From Schleiferiaceae bacterium (GTDB lineage: Bacteria > Bacteroidota > Bacteroidia > Flavobacteriales > Schleiferiaceae): a stretch of DNA of 16,461 nt. A program made the position numbers and the translations under genes. The stretch's first letter is position 1; the number at the start of each line of letters is the position of its first letter. Of the stretch, positions 1 through 6,929 are shown piece after piece. The stretch covers positions 1-16,461 of the forward strand of contig JAKMGS010000029.1 of NCBI GenBank assembly GCA_022424815.1, read 5' to 3'. The notes under the pieces are model-generated. The model was not told where the DNA came from. It searched no databases and saw only the letters and a list, made by a program, of their open reading frames with translations.

Positions 1-1555
1 GATCTGAACTATTACCACTTGAGAAACCTTCGAAACCTTCAGTTAGTGGCACTGAGAAATCACCACACTCTGTTTTAAAAGTGAATGGGCCTACCCAGTT
101 TGACGTACCGTCACCAGTTGACGTACAGTTCGCCATTACATATGCATCGTAGTAAGTGTTTGACATCAAACCAGTTGCTGTGTAAGACGTAGTAGTCGAA
201 GAATACGCAGTACCTGTACCTTGAGTAAAGCCTGTAGGACCTACCTCAATATTGAAAGCACTCGATGAAGATGACCATGTTAACGTTGCAGAAGTTTGCG
301 TTGCACCGGCAAGAGCGATACCTATTGGCTCTGGACATGGAGGGATATCTTTTACTGTAATATCGTCTACATATACGTAATCAAAATTACCATCTCTTAG
401 CCATACAAAGGCTACACGTGAATCACCAGAAGAAATACCTGCTGCTGCATCTAGATAAATAGTATTCTTTACGTAAGCAGTTGTGCTATAAATTGTGTCA
501 ATCAACTTCAATGAACTAGGCGTACCGTTTGCATCAGTAACACCCACAATCACCATACCGTCGTATGATGCTGAAGAAGTACGTGAGTAGAATTCAACTT
601 GCTTTGTAGCACTGTCCAGTCCTTGAATTACAGGAGATATTGCCATAGTCGTATCCGCATACCAAGCTGAAGTTGATGTAGAACTTGACTTGTATCCGTA
701 CAACATCTGCGAACCTGAGTTAGCGTAGGTTGAGTAGTTACGTACGTACCAATATGGGTATACATAGCCGTATGTCGGAGTACCATCAGTGTAGTAATCC
801 CAACAAGTAGGCATAACATTATTGTTGTAAGCACCTGATTGGGCATTATCAAAGTTCTCTGTCCAAGGTGTGGCGTAAGCTGCACATTGAGTAAGTACTC
901 CGAGAGATGTCGCCGTCATTGACGAATCCGTAGTAGAACAAATAGTTGTTACACGGAAATCGTATTGAGTGGCTGCCATCAAGCCAGTGATATATGCAGT
1001 ATCAGAGTACACCCACATGGTATCACCTGTCCCTGGTGTGAAACCCGCTGTATCGTACTCAACCAAATGGTATGAGTAAGAAGATGCGCCGTCCCAACCC
1101 AAAGCGGCTGTGGTCGTTCCTGTAGAAACTGCGAGATTTGTAGGCATTGCACACGTTGACGCAGTGTTACAATACACGGTGTCTTGTACAGCACCTGCTG
1201 TCATCGAAGAACCTGAAGGCGACTGGTAAATGTAGTTACCAGAAGCGTCTTTGATCTTATAACTACATTCTGATGCATAAGATCCTCCCGCTTGCCAAGA
1301 GAACTGCAACGTATCACCGTAGTTAACGGTGATCGCGTATGAGGCAAAACTCCCTTGCGAAGAAGTCAGGGTGTAAGTTGTTGTTGTCCCGCTATTCGAG
1401 ATAACATCCATGTCGTTGCCGTTCCAGCCATCACCATATGAGTCATACAACTCCAGGGTAATAGGTCCACAGCTCTCAGTTTGAGCAAACGTTGTAAAAC
1501 CTGTAAGGGCAAACAACATCAACAGCAACGAGCGAGTGAGTAATTGTTTTTTCAT
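1..1555 (-). CDS. Secreted multidomain surface protein, N-terminal part (fibronectin III / choice-of-anchor-J type), runs off left edge
   Basis: The frame is open for 518 codons from the ATG at 1553-1555 to the window edge without a stop, so the gene is partial at its C-terminus. Residues 1-25 are a Sec signal peptide (MKKQ, a hydrophobic stretch, then TTFA/Q). Residues about 28-130 form a Cys-containing module with the acidic-glycine motif DSYGDGWNG (38-46). About 135-221 is a fibronectin III-like domain (CAMPTNLAVS at its start). About 224-403 resembles the choice-of-anchor-J/MAM-like beta-sandwich: it opens TPWTENFD, has PTCW at 249-252 and ends VDDITV. About 407-496 is a second fibronectin III-like domain, and CGDFSVPLTEGFEGF begins another anchor-J-like unit. 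This layout is common in T9SS-exported adhesins of Bacteroidota; the expected C-terminal sorting domain would lie outside the window. Composition is rich in Ser, Thr, Tyr and Gly. Ligand and precise role are unknown. Confidence 0.85.
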   Translation of the reverse strand, partial: MKKQLLTRSLLLMLFALTGFTTFAQTESCGPITLELYDSYGDGWNGNDMDVISNSGTTTTYTLTSSQGSFASYAITVNYGDTLQFSWQAGGSYASECSYKIKDASGNYIYQSPSGSSMTAGAVQDTVYCNTASTCAMPTNLAVSTGTTTAALGWDGASSYSYHLVEYDTAGFTPGTGDTMWVYSDTAYITGLMAATQYDFRVTTICSTTDSSMTATSLGVLTQCAAYATPWTENFDNAQSGAYNNNVMPTCWDYYTDGTPTYGYVYPYWYVRNYSTYANSGSQMLYGYKSSSTSTSAWYADTTMAISPVIQGLDSATKQVEFYSRTSSASYDGMVIVGVTDANGTPSSLKLIDTIYSTTAYVKNTIYLDAAAGISSGDSRVAFVWLRDGNFDYVYVDDITVKDIPPCPEPIGIALAGATQTSATLTWSSSSSAFNIEVGPTGFTQGTGTAYSSTTTSYTATGLMSNTYYDAYVMANCTSTGDGTSNWVGPFTFKTECGDFSVPLTEGFEGFSSGNSSD

Positions 1556-1615
1556 AGCTAAAAAGCGTTTTTAGTTAAGCGAATTCGCAATATCTCAAAT
1601 TGAATCAAACGAAAC

Positions 1616-1659
1616 AAATGTTTTCGAACATTTAATCTAGCCGCTAACTAGAATTAAAT
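1616..1659 (-). repeat. Two overlapping, mutually exclusive hairpins in the leader of the surface protein gene
   Basis: AAATGTT (1616-1622) and AACATTT (1627-1633) form a perfect 7-bp stem around a 4-base loop (TTCG on plus, CGAA on minus). ATTTAATCTAG (1630-1640) pairs with CTAGAATTAAAT (1648-1659) over 11 bp with a single bulged base and a 7-base loop. The two stems compete for bases 1630-1633, so in the minus-strand transcript only one can form fully. They lie 60-105 bases before the start codon. A regulatory role is inference only; AT-rich leaders can produce such pairs by chance. Confidence 0.4.
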
Positions 1660-1736
1660 CGAACGAGAAAAAGTTTGTTTAATTTACTGATTTAGAGCCA
1701 ATTGTATGTTAAGATGTAGCGCAGCTTACGATTTAC

Positions 1737-1775
1737 TCTTGAACTAATTCAGCAGAAAATTTAAATAGCTCAAGA
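1737..1775. repeat. Imperfect 10-bp inverted repeat
   Basis: TCTTGAACTA (1737-1746) and TAGCTCAAGA (1766-1775) are inverted copies with one mismatch, separated by 19 bases, about 190 bases upstream of the surface protein start. This could be an operator half-site pair or a weak hairpin. There is no flanking T-run that would make it a terminator. Confidence 0.3.
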
Positions 1776-1882
1776 ATTTATTGCAATTTATCGACCAAGT
1801 TCCCTGATGCACTAGAGTCTGAGACGAAGACTTTTGATTCCTAGATTTGGCATAATTTCAGGCGTTCATGTCTGCAACCAAA

Positions 1883-1914
1883 AAGACCCCGTCGCGATAA
1901 TGCGACGGGGTCTT
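1883..1914 (-). terminator. Rho-independent terminator of the tRNA operon
   Basis: AAGACCCCGTCGC (1883-1895) pairs perfectly with GCGACGGGGTCTT (1902-1914) around a 6-base loop, a 13-bp GC-rich stem. Read on the minus strand the stem is followed by a run of T (the A-run at 1880-1884 on plus). It sits 14 bases after the 3' end of tRNA-Arg, the last gene of the tRNA operon. Confidence 0.9.
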
Positions 1915-1927
1915 ATTAGTTTTCTCG

Positions 1928-2001
1928 TGAACCCGGCAGGACTCGAACCTGCGACCGTCTGCTTAGAAGGCAGATGCTCTATCCAGCTGAGCTACGAGTC
2001 C
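1928..2001 (-). tRNA. tRNA-Arg, anticodon UCU
   Basis: 74-nt cloverleaf. The acceptor GGACTCG pairs with CGGGTTC (two G-U pairs) and the discriminator is A. The D-arm contains AGCTCAGCTGGATAGAGC. The anticodon stem TCTGC/GCAGA encloses loop CTTCTAA with anticodon TCT, and the T-arm is GCAGG-TTCGAGT-CCTGC. CCA is not encoded. It is the last tRNA of the three-gene operon and decodes AGA. Confidence 0.96.
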
Positions 2002-2029
2002 AAACCCATAGGGTGAGGAGAAGAAGTTG

Positions 2030-2102
<73 letters not shown>

Positions 2103-2126
2103 AACTTGGTAATGAACTTCTCTTCG

Positions 2127-2210
2127 CGGAAAGACTGGGACTCGAACCCAGGGGACGCTTCCGCGACCACAGCTTAGCAGGCTGCTGCATTACCACTCTG
2201 CCACCTTTCC
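2127..2210 (-). tRNA. tRNA-Ser, anticodon GCU
   Basis: 84-nt class II tRNA. The acceptor GGAAAGG pairs with TCTTTCC and the discriminator is G, as expected for serine. Anticodon loop CTGCTAA gives GCT. A long variable arm (about GGTCGCGGAAGCGTCCC) precedes the T-arm CTGGG-TTCGAGT-CCCAG. CCA is not encoded. It is the first gene of the tRNA operon and decodes AGC/AGU. Confidence 0.96.
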
Positions 2211-2221
2211 GTTAGGGTGCG

Positions 2222-2251
2222 CAAATTTAGCCGTAAAATCTATTTGCGCAA
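2222..2251 (-). promoter_or_regulatory. Bacteroidota-type promoter of the tRNA operon
   Basis: On the minus strand TTG (2249-2251) is followed after 19 bases by TAAATTTG (2222-2229), an exact match to the TAnnTTTG -7 element at the usual distance. Transcription would begin around 2215-2217, only a few bases before the first base of tRNA-Ser at 2210, which fits a short tRNA leader. The two elements are embedded in an 8-bp inverted repeat, GCGCAAAT (2219-2226) / ATTTGCGC (2242-2249). Confidence 0.75.
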
Positions 2252-2370
2252 GGGTACGATGTGAATTTATCACAAGAAAAATCGAAATAATATTTATCCA
2301 GTCCTAAAACGCGTGCAATAACACCAAACCTACAGGTTACAACACACTATACCTGAACACAATAACACTC

Positions 2371-4296
2371 TTATTGCTCTTTTGGGTATTCGATGCGTAC
2401 GTGGTACACCCCACGCATGAATTTCTTGAAAGCATCTCGGATTTTATTGATGTCCTTCAGAGTAATATCTGCGCTATCATATTGCCCCGTTGATAACTGA
2501 TGATCAATGACTTTATCGATCATTTCATTGAGATTGGATTGTGTTTTTTCCGGCAAACTACGCGTCGAGGCCTCCACTGCATCAGACATCATCACGATGG
2601 CCGTCTCCTTTGAAAACGGCTTTGGACCTGGGTACTGGAAGGACTCGAACTGGCTGGCGTCCGGATGGTCCTCTTTAAACTTGCGGTAGAAATACTCCAC
2701 GCGCGAAGTACCGTGATGCGTACGAATGAAATCTACCACAATGTCTGGTAGTCGCTGTTTTTTGGCCAATTCTATCCCATCCGCCACGTGACCAATAATA
2801 ATCTCTGCACTTTCTAGGTAGCTCAGATCATCGTGAGGTGAGGCCGTTGAGGTTTGGTTTTCCGTAAAGTATTGTGGATTAACAATCTTTCCTATATCAT
2901 GATATAACGCACCTGTGCGCACCAAAAGAGTATTACCTCCGACCAATTCCGTAGCATATTCCGCCAAATTCGCCACCTGCATCGTATGCTGGAAGGTACC
3001 TGGCGCCTCTTTAGAAAGTCGCTTCAGTAATGGGTTATTAGTATCACTGAGCTCGAGGAGGGTTAGGTCAGAAACCACTCGGAAGGTGCGCTCGAAAAAG
3101 TAAATCAATGGGAAAATGAACAATAGGACTAGAATACCAATAAGCGAAGAAATCAAAGGCTGAATGGCTTCAGTACTCCATTCCATTTGACGAATAAAAT
3201 AAATACTTACATGTGCGAAAATCACCACAGCCATGATGATAAAGGTGCTTTGGAACAATTGGCTGCGTTTGTATATCCCACGGATATTGAATAATGTAAT
3301 TAGTCCAGCTGCGAATTGGACCACAATAAAGTGAACAGCCCCGCTTATGAAAGGGGCCACAAGCAAAAGCAAGAACATATGCGACACCAATGCAAGCCGA
3401 TCATTGAAAAAACTTCTTAGTAGCACTGGAACCAAGACTAATGGTACAATGAAAGGGTTCAAGAAAATTACTGTTGATGACCATAGCGTGGCTATTGCCG
3501 CACTTGAAATCACAAACATGTATAAGTTGAGGCTTGAACTATGAGCCAATACTTTACGATCAAATTGATTGAGGTAAATGGCAATAGCCACGATGATCAT
3601 CAAAATATAGCCAAGTGTTCCTAGCCGACCCATTAAATTTATTTCTGTCTCACTCCCATCGTAGTTTGCCTCTAGAGCCTTTAAAACTTCAAACTTCTCT
3701 TGAGTCAGGGTAGCTCCACGCAAAATAATTGGCGTGCCTTTCGTGATAACTCCTTTATTTAACGATAAGGCCTCTTGTTTATCAACTAAAGCTGAATCTG
3801 TCAGGTTAGTATTTAGGGTGAGAGTAGTTAAGATCTCTTGGCTATCTGGTAAACCGTGTTTAGCTTTAATTGCTTCAGGTGTTAAGGCATCCGATAAGTC
3901 GAGGGTTGTGCCGTTATGCAAGAAAGACTTATGTTGGCTTGATGGTAGAACATCCACCACTCCTCTTCGTTGCCAAATTTCCATTTCGTCGAATAAGCTG
4001 CTATCACCTCCCCAAGCATTTTTCCAATCTTCAATGCGATAGTTGTAATCAAAATAGAGGTCTTTAGCATCGACCAGCGCTTGACGAGAGGCTTGTATTT
4101 CCTCGGAAGATTTAGGCAATACGAAATCCAAAGGAGCAATGAGATCATCTTCCAACCAAATTTGTCCGAGGCGGTATTCGTATTGGAATTGGGCCTTGAA
4201 AGGAATGCTGAGGAAAATCAGAGCGGTGCTGACAGCGCCTACTACTACGAAATATGCCCACTTTTGGCGACTTTGAAGCCAATCCAATCCTTTCAT
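2371..4296 (-). CDS. pgpH: PgpH-type 7TM-HD domain cyclic-di-AMP phosphodiesterase
   Basis: The family is an integral membrane enzyme that hydrolyses the second messenger c-di-AMP with a cytoplasmic HD domain. From the ATG at 4294-4296 the product is 641 aa. There is one N-terminal membrane segment (about 14-33), then a soluble extracytoplasmic 7TMR-HDED-like region (to about 220), then a bundle of seven hydrophobic segments (about 227-400), then the HD domain. The HD motif residues are H437, H466-D467 (YHDIGK), H503, H527-H528 and D572, all present, so it should be active. The conserved tail RGVYHVRIEY is also seen. An upstream in-frame ATG at 4369-4371 would add 25 residues, but it would leave only six bases to the divergent thiolase start, so I prefer 4296. 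No clear terminator follows; only a T-less 6-bp hairpin overlaps the stop codon (2360-2376). Confidence 0.9.
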   Translation of the reverse strand: MKGLDWLQSRQKWAYFVVVGAVSTALIFLSIPFKAQFQYEYRLGQIWLEDDLIAPLDFVLPKSSEEIQASRQALVDAKDLYFDYNYRIEDWKNAWGGDSSLFDEMEIWQRRGVVDVLPSSQHKSFLHNGTTLDLSDALTPEAIKAKHGLPDSQEILTTLTLNTNLTDSALVDKQEALSLNKGVITKGTPIILRGATLTQEKFEVLKALEANYDGSETEINLMGRLGTLGYILMIIVAIAIYLNQFDRKVLAHSSSLNLYMFVISSAAIATLWSSTVIFLNPFIVPLVLVPVLLRSFFNDRLALVSHMFLLLLVAPFISGAVHFIVVQFAAGLITLFNIRGIYKRSQLFQSTFIIMAVVIFAHVSIYFIRQMEWSTEAIQPLISSLIGILVLLFIFPLIYFFERTFRVVSDLTLLELSDTNNPLLKRLSKEAPGTFQHTMQVANLAEYATELVGGNTLLVRTGALYHDIGKIVNPQYFTENQTSTASPHDDLSYLESAEIIIGHVADGIELAKKQRLPDIVVDFIRTHHGTSRVEYFYRKFKEDHPDASQFESFQYPGPKPFSKETAIVMMSDAVEASTRSLPEKTQSNLNEMIDKVIDHQLSTGQYDSADITLKDINKIRDAFKKFMRGVYHVRIEYPKEQ

Positions 4297-4377
4297 CTGA
4301 CTTTGTTCTTTTCTAGGGACCAATTTAGTAGTTTCGTAGGGTCTTTTGACAAGAACCCAAATATCAAACACCAGAAC
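4297..4377. promoter_or_regulatory. Divergent promoter region between pgpH and the thiolase gene
   Basis: With the chosen starts 81 bases separate the two divergent genes. On plus, TTG (4303-4305) lies 23 bases before TAGTTTCG, a near match to TAnnTTTG. On minus, TTG lies about 22 bases before TAAATTGG, also one base off. Both are plausible but imperfect, so this is a weak call for a shared bidirectional promoter. Confidence 0.3.
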
Positions 4378-5556
4378 ATGAAAGAAGTCGTAATCGTCAG
4401 CGCTGCCAGAACACCGATGGGCAGCTTCGGCGGTGCACTAAGCACCCTACCCGCTCCTAGAATTGGGGCTGCAGCCATCAGCGGAGCTCTTGAAAAAGCA
4501 GGAATCTCACCGGACCAAGTAGATGAAGTCTACATGGGCAATGTCCTTCAAGCCAATGTAGGACAGGCTCCGGCGCGTCAAGCCGCCATTTTTGCCGGCA
4601 TCAGCAGCAACGTCCCAGCCACCACTATTAATAAAGTTTGTTCTTCGGGAATGAAGGCGGTAATGATGGCCGCACAAGCCATTAAAGCCGGTGATGCAGA
4701 GATCATCGTGGCGGGCGGTATGGAAAATATGAGCGCTGTCCCCCACTACCTCCCTAGCAGTCGCACCGGCGTTAAGTTGGGGGATATCTCCATGGTAGAC
4801 GGTTTGGTGAAGGACGGTCTGACAGATGTATACAATGCACAACATATGGGATTGTGCGCGGAATTGTGCGCGAGCGAGCACAAGTATTCTCGCGAAGCAC
4901 AAGATGATTTCGCCCTTGAAAGCTACAAACGCAGTGCTGCGGCTTGGGAGGCAGGGAAATTTGATCAGGAAGTGGTCCCTGTAATGATTCCACAACGCAA
5001 AGGCGACCCAGTGGCCTTTGATCGTGATGAAGAATATACCAAGGTGAACGTGGACAAAGTTCCTCAGTTGCGTCCTGTGTTTAAAAAGGACGGAACCATC
5101 ACTGCGGCCAATGCCTCTACCTTGAACGACGGTGCTGCAGCATTGGTACTGATGAGTGCTGAGAAGGCGGCAGAATTGGGCCTAAAACCTGTGGCGAAAA
5201 TTATTGGATATGCTGATGCAGCGCAGGAGCCTGAATGGTTTACAACGGCGCCAGCCAAGGCGCTTCCCAAGGCAATGGCCAAAGCGGGTAAAACCTTAGA
5301 TCAGGTGGATTATTTCGAGTTTAATGAGGCCTTCTCTGTAGTGGGATTGGCCAATACCGATATACTAGGTTTAGATGCATCGAAAGTCAATGTCAATGGC
5401 GGCGCCGTGAGCTTAGGCCACCCGCTGGGTGCCTCTGGCGCGCGCATTGTGACCACGTTGATTTCCGTGCTGGAGCAAAACGGCGGTACTATTGGTGCAG
5501 CGGCCATTTGTAACGGTGGTGGCGGTGCGTCGGCCATGGTGATCGAACGATTGTAA
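4378..5556 (+). CDS. Acetyl-CoA C-acetyltransferase (thiolase II family)
   Basis: A 392-aa thiolase, the normal family length, that condenses two acetyl-CoA to acetoacetyl-CoA or runs the reverse, degradative reaction. All catalytic elements are present: nucleophile C88 in KVCSSGMKAV, the NEAF motif, H348 in GHPLGASGAR and C378 in ICNGGGGAS. H348 and C378 have the same numbers as in the Zoogloea biosynthetic enzyme. The N-terminus KEVVIVSAARTPMG begins right at the family start. The frame stays open upstream to 4081, but that part overlaps pgpH on the other strand and has no thiolase similarity, so the ATG at 4378 is the start. It is monocistronic, with a strong terminator 22 bases after the stop. 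Whether it serves ketogenesis, isoprenoid supply or fatty acid and amino acid degradation cannot be told from context. Confidence 0.95.
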   Translation: MKEVVIVSAARTPMGSFGGALSTLPAPRIGAAAISGALEKAGISPDQVDEVYMGNVLQANVGQAPARQAAIFAGISSNVPATTINKVCSSGMKAVMMAAQAIKAGDAEIIVAGGMENMSAVPHYLPSSRTGVKLGDISMVDGLVKDGLTDVYNAQHMGLCAELCASEHKYSREAQDDFALESYKRSAAAWEAGKFDQEVVPVMIPQRKGDPVAFDRDEEYTKVNVDKVPQLRPVFKKDGTITAANASTLNDGAAALVLMSAEKAAELGLKPVAKIIGYADAAQEPEWFTTAPAKALPKAMAKAGKTLDQVDYFEFNEAFSVVGLANTDILGLDASKVNVNGGAVSLGHPLGASGARIVTTLISVLEQNGGTIGAAAICNGGGGASAMVIERL

Positions 5557-5577
5557 ATCAGCCTATTGAAAATGTTG

Positions 5578-5609
5578 AAACCCTGGCTTCGGCTGGGGTT
5601 TTCTTTTTG
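5578..5609 (+). terminator. Rho-independent terminator after the thiolase gene
   Basis: AAACCCTGGC (5578-5587) pairs with GCTGGGGTTT (5592-5601), a 10-bp stem with two G-U pairs, around a stable TTCG tetraloop. It is followed by TCTTTTTG. It begins 22 bases after the thiolase stop codon. Confidence 0.9.
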
Positions 5610-5629
5610 TGTAAAAAATGAAGTAATAC

Positions 5630-5662
5630 TTGGCAATGTGGTGCATGCGTGTGCTAATTTAG
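5630..5662 (+). promoter_or_regulatory. Probable promoter of the NlpC/P60 gene
   Basis: TTG at 5630-5632 is followed after 22 bases by TAATTTAG (5655-5662), one base off TAnnTTTG. The box ends only six bases before the ATG at 5669, so the transcript would have almost no leader. The position right after the thiolase terminator supports a new transcription unit. Confidence 0.5.
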
Positions 5663-5668
5663 AATTCC

Positions 5669-6454
5669 ATGAGTGATAGAGATCTAGGCATCGCATTTTT
5701 GGGCAGCGCTCCTTTGAGGGCGGAGGCATCTGACCGAGCAGAATTGGTCAATGTTGTCCTTTTTGGGGAGACCTTTGAGATTCTCGAGAGGCAGGTGAAA
5801 TGGTCACGTATACGCTTGCACCATGACCTGTATGAAGGTTGGATCGATAACCTCCAATATCAGGAACTTTACATCGAAGACTTCCACCGTATTCAATCTG
5901 CCGATCGTCACGTTTGTAGCGAAACTGTACAGTTGCTTCAGGCCGAAGATGCCGCGAAATCCACACTAATTCCTCAGGGCAGTTTATTGCCTCTATTTGA
6001 TGGGAAAACTACGGCCGTTGGTGGCCAAGTATTTAAGTTTGAAGGAGAGCAGACGACAGGAACTGGAACTCGAGAAGCCTTGGTGCATACAGCATTTTCA
6101 TATTTGAATGCTCCTTATCTGTGGGGCGGTCGAACGCCCTTCGGCATTGATTGCAGCGGGTTCACCCAGATGGTATACCGTCAATATGGCGCCACTATTC
6201 CAAGAGATGCCAGTCAACAAGCCAAGAAAGGCGAAACATTGAGCTTTTTAGAGGAATGTTTACCCGGAGATTTAGCGTTTTTCGACAATGCTGAAGGTGC
6301 TATCACCCACGTGGGTATTGTCCTTGAAGATGGAAAAATTATCCATGCCTCTGGCCGAGTGCGCGTTGATGGTTTGGACCATAGTGGTATTTATAATGCG
6401 GAATTGGGCCGACATACCCACAAATTAAGAGTGTTAAAGCGATTGATTCCTTAA
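5669..6454 (+). CDS. SH3b-NlpC/P60 cysteine peptidase (C40), cell-wall peptide hydrolase
   Basis: 261 aa. The N-terminal half (about 5-70) is a bacterial SH3-like fold (LRAEASDRAELV, WSRIRL, YEGWID). The C-terminal half (about 130-261) is an NlpC/P60 papain-like domain with catalytic C162 in GIDCSGFTQ, H214 in ITHVGIVL and a third polar residue H226 in IIHASG. LNAPYLWGGRTPFG just before the Cys is diagnostic. Related SH3b-P60 enzymes cleave gamma-D-glutamyl-diaminoacid bonds in free murein peptides during peptidoglycan recycling. There is no signal peptide, which agrees with a cytoplasmic recycling role. The stop codon overlaps that of the convergent DUF4268 gene in the tetramer TTAA at 6451-6454. 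Confidence 0.9.
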   Translation: MSDRDLGIAFLGSAPLRAEASDRAELVNVVLFGETFEILERQVKWSRIRLHHDLYEGWIDNLQYQELYIEDFHRIQSADRHVCSETVQLLQAEDAAKSTLIPQGSLLPLFDGKTTAVGGQVFKFEGEQTTGTGTREALVHTAFSYLNAPYLWGGRTPFGIDCSGFTQMVYRQYGATIPRDASQQAKKGETLSFLEECLPGDLAFFDNAEGAITHVGIVLEDGKIIHASGRVRVDGLDHSGIYNAELGRHTHKLRVLKRLIP

Positions 6455-6912
6455 CGGGCCAATGCTTTGATCACTTCTCCTCCGAGCTCCCAGAACTCAT
6501 CCAAAGCCAATAGTTTGGCCTCATAGAAATCAATGATCGCAGGCCATTGTGCTTGGTCATAGAAGTAGGCCCCTTCCAGCTTTACCCAAATGCGACTCAC
6601 GGGTATACCGCTATCTAGCATGATACGAGGTTCGAACATCATTTCCTCGCCCATGTGGCCGTTGAGCATGGTTTTGAATTCTTCGAATTGGTCATAAAAC
6701 AAGGCACGGATTTCCTCATCCTTGAATTGCAAGTCTATGGCCAGTCCAACCTCCGGGAACGTTAGCAATCGGAAGAAAATACCATTCACACCCGTCCTGT
6801 AGGTTTCCCAGCGACTTCCTCCCCCGCCCAAACTTTTATGCCCCGACATGCGTTGAGTAAATAGCTTGAAAAAGGAAGTATTGAGGTCTTTCTTTTCTTC
6901 TCTCGAAAACAT
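6451..6912 (-). CDS. DUF4268-family protein
   Basis: 153 aa, soluble, with no signal peptide or membrane segment. The core from W36 onward (WETYRTGVNGIFFRLL, then VGLAIDLQF and DEEIRALFYDQF) resembles the DUF4268 domain, which is found alone in many Bacteroidota and also in some larger nuclease-related proteins. The biochemical role is unknown. The C-terminal helix ends WELGGEVIKALAR. The start ATG at 6910-6912 lies only 17 bases from the divergent YkuK-like start, and the stop overlaps the NlpC/P60 stop, so the gene is wedged between its neighbours. No promoter is convincingly seen; TAGTTTCC on minus (6946-6953) is a possible weak -7 box, but it would lie inside the neighbouring gene. Confidence 0.75.
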   Translation of the reverse strand: MFSREEKKDLNTSFFKLFTQRMSGHKSLGGGGSRWETYRTGVNGIFFRLLTFPEVGLAIDLQFKDEEIRALFYDQFEEFKTMLNGHMGEEMMFEPRIMLDSGIPVSRIWVKLEGAYFYDQAQWPAIIDFYEAKLLALDEFWELGGEVIKALAR

Positions 6913-6929
6913 TTTTGAACTTTACGCTG

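Larger units (their letters stand above)
1556..1882. other. AT-rich non-coding region upstream of the surface protein gene
   Basis: No credible gene is seen here. The stretch lies between the start of the minus-strand surface protein gene and the terminator of the tRNA operon, so it should hold that gene's promoter and leader. I do not find a clean TAnnTTTG -7 box on the minus strand. It does contain several inverted repeats, listed separately, and a perfect 10-base palindrome GCGAATTCGC at 1579-1588, about 25 bases before the start codon. Confidence 0.6.

Noticed and set aside
628..1194. Two minus-strand open frames inside the surface protein gene
   Set aside because: They are in another frame of a gene with a complete signal peptide and recognisable domains, and their own products have no domain-like pattern.
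2325..2332. TAGGTTTG on the minus strand as a second tRNA promoter
   Set aside because: It matches TAnnTTTG but has no TTG at a usable distance, is 115 bases from the first tRNA, and a better pair lies at 2222-2251.
2360..2376. Hairpin CAATAA-CACTC-TTATTG at the pgpH stop as a terminator
   Set aside because: The stem is only six AT-rich pairs and there is no T-run after it on the minus strand.
4297..4371. Longer pgpH form starting at 4371
   Set aside because: It would leave six bases to the divergent thiolase start and add residues before the normal short cytoplasmic tail and first membrane segment. It remains possible but is less likely.
4081..4377. N-terminal extension of the thiolase to 491 aa
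   Set aside because: The extra 99 residues are antisense to pgpH, have no thiolase similarity, and the family start MKEVVIVSAARTP falls exactly at the ATG at 4378.
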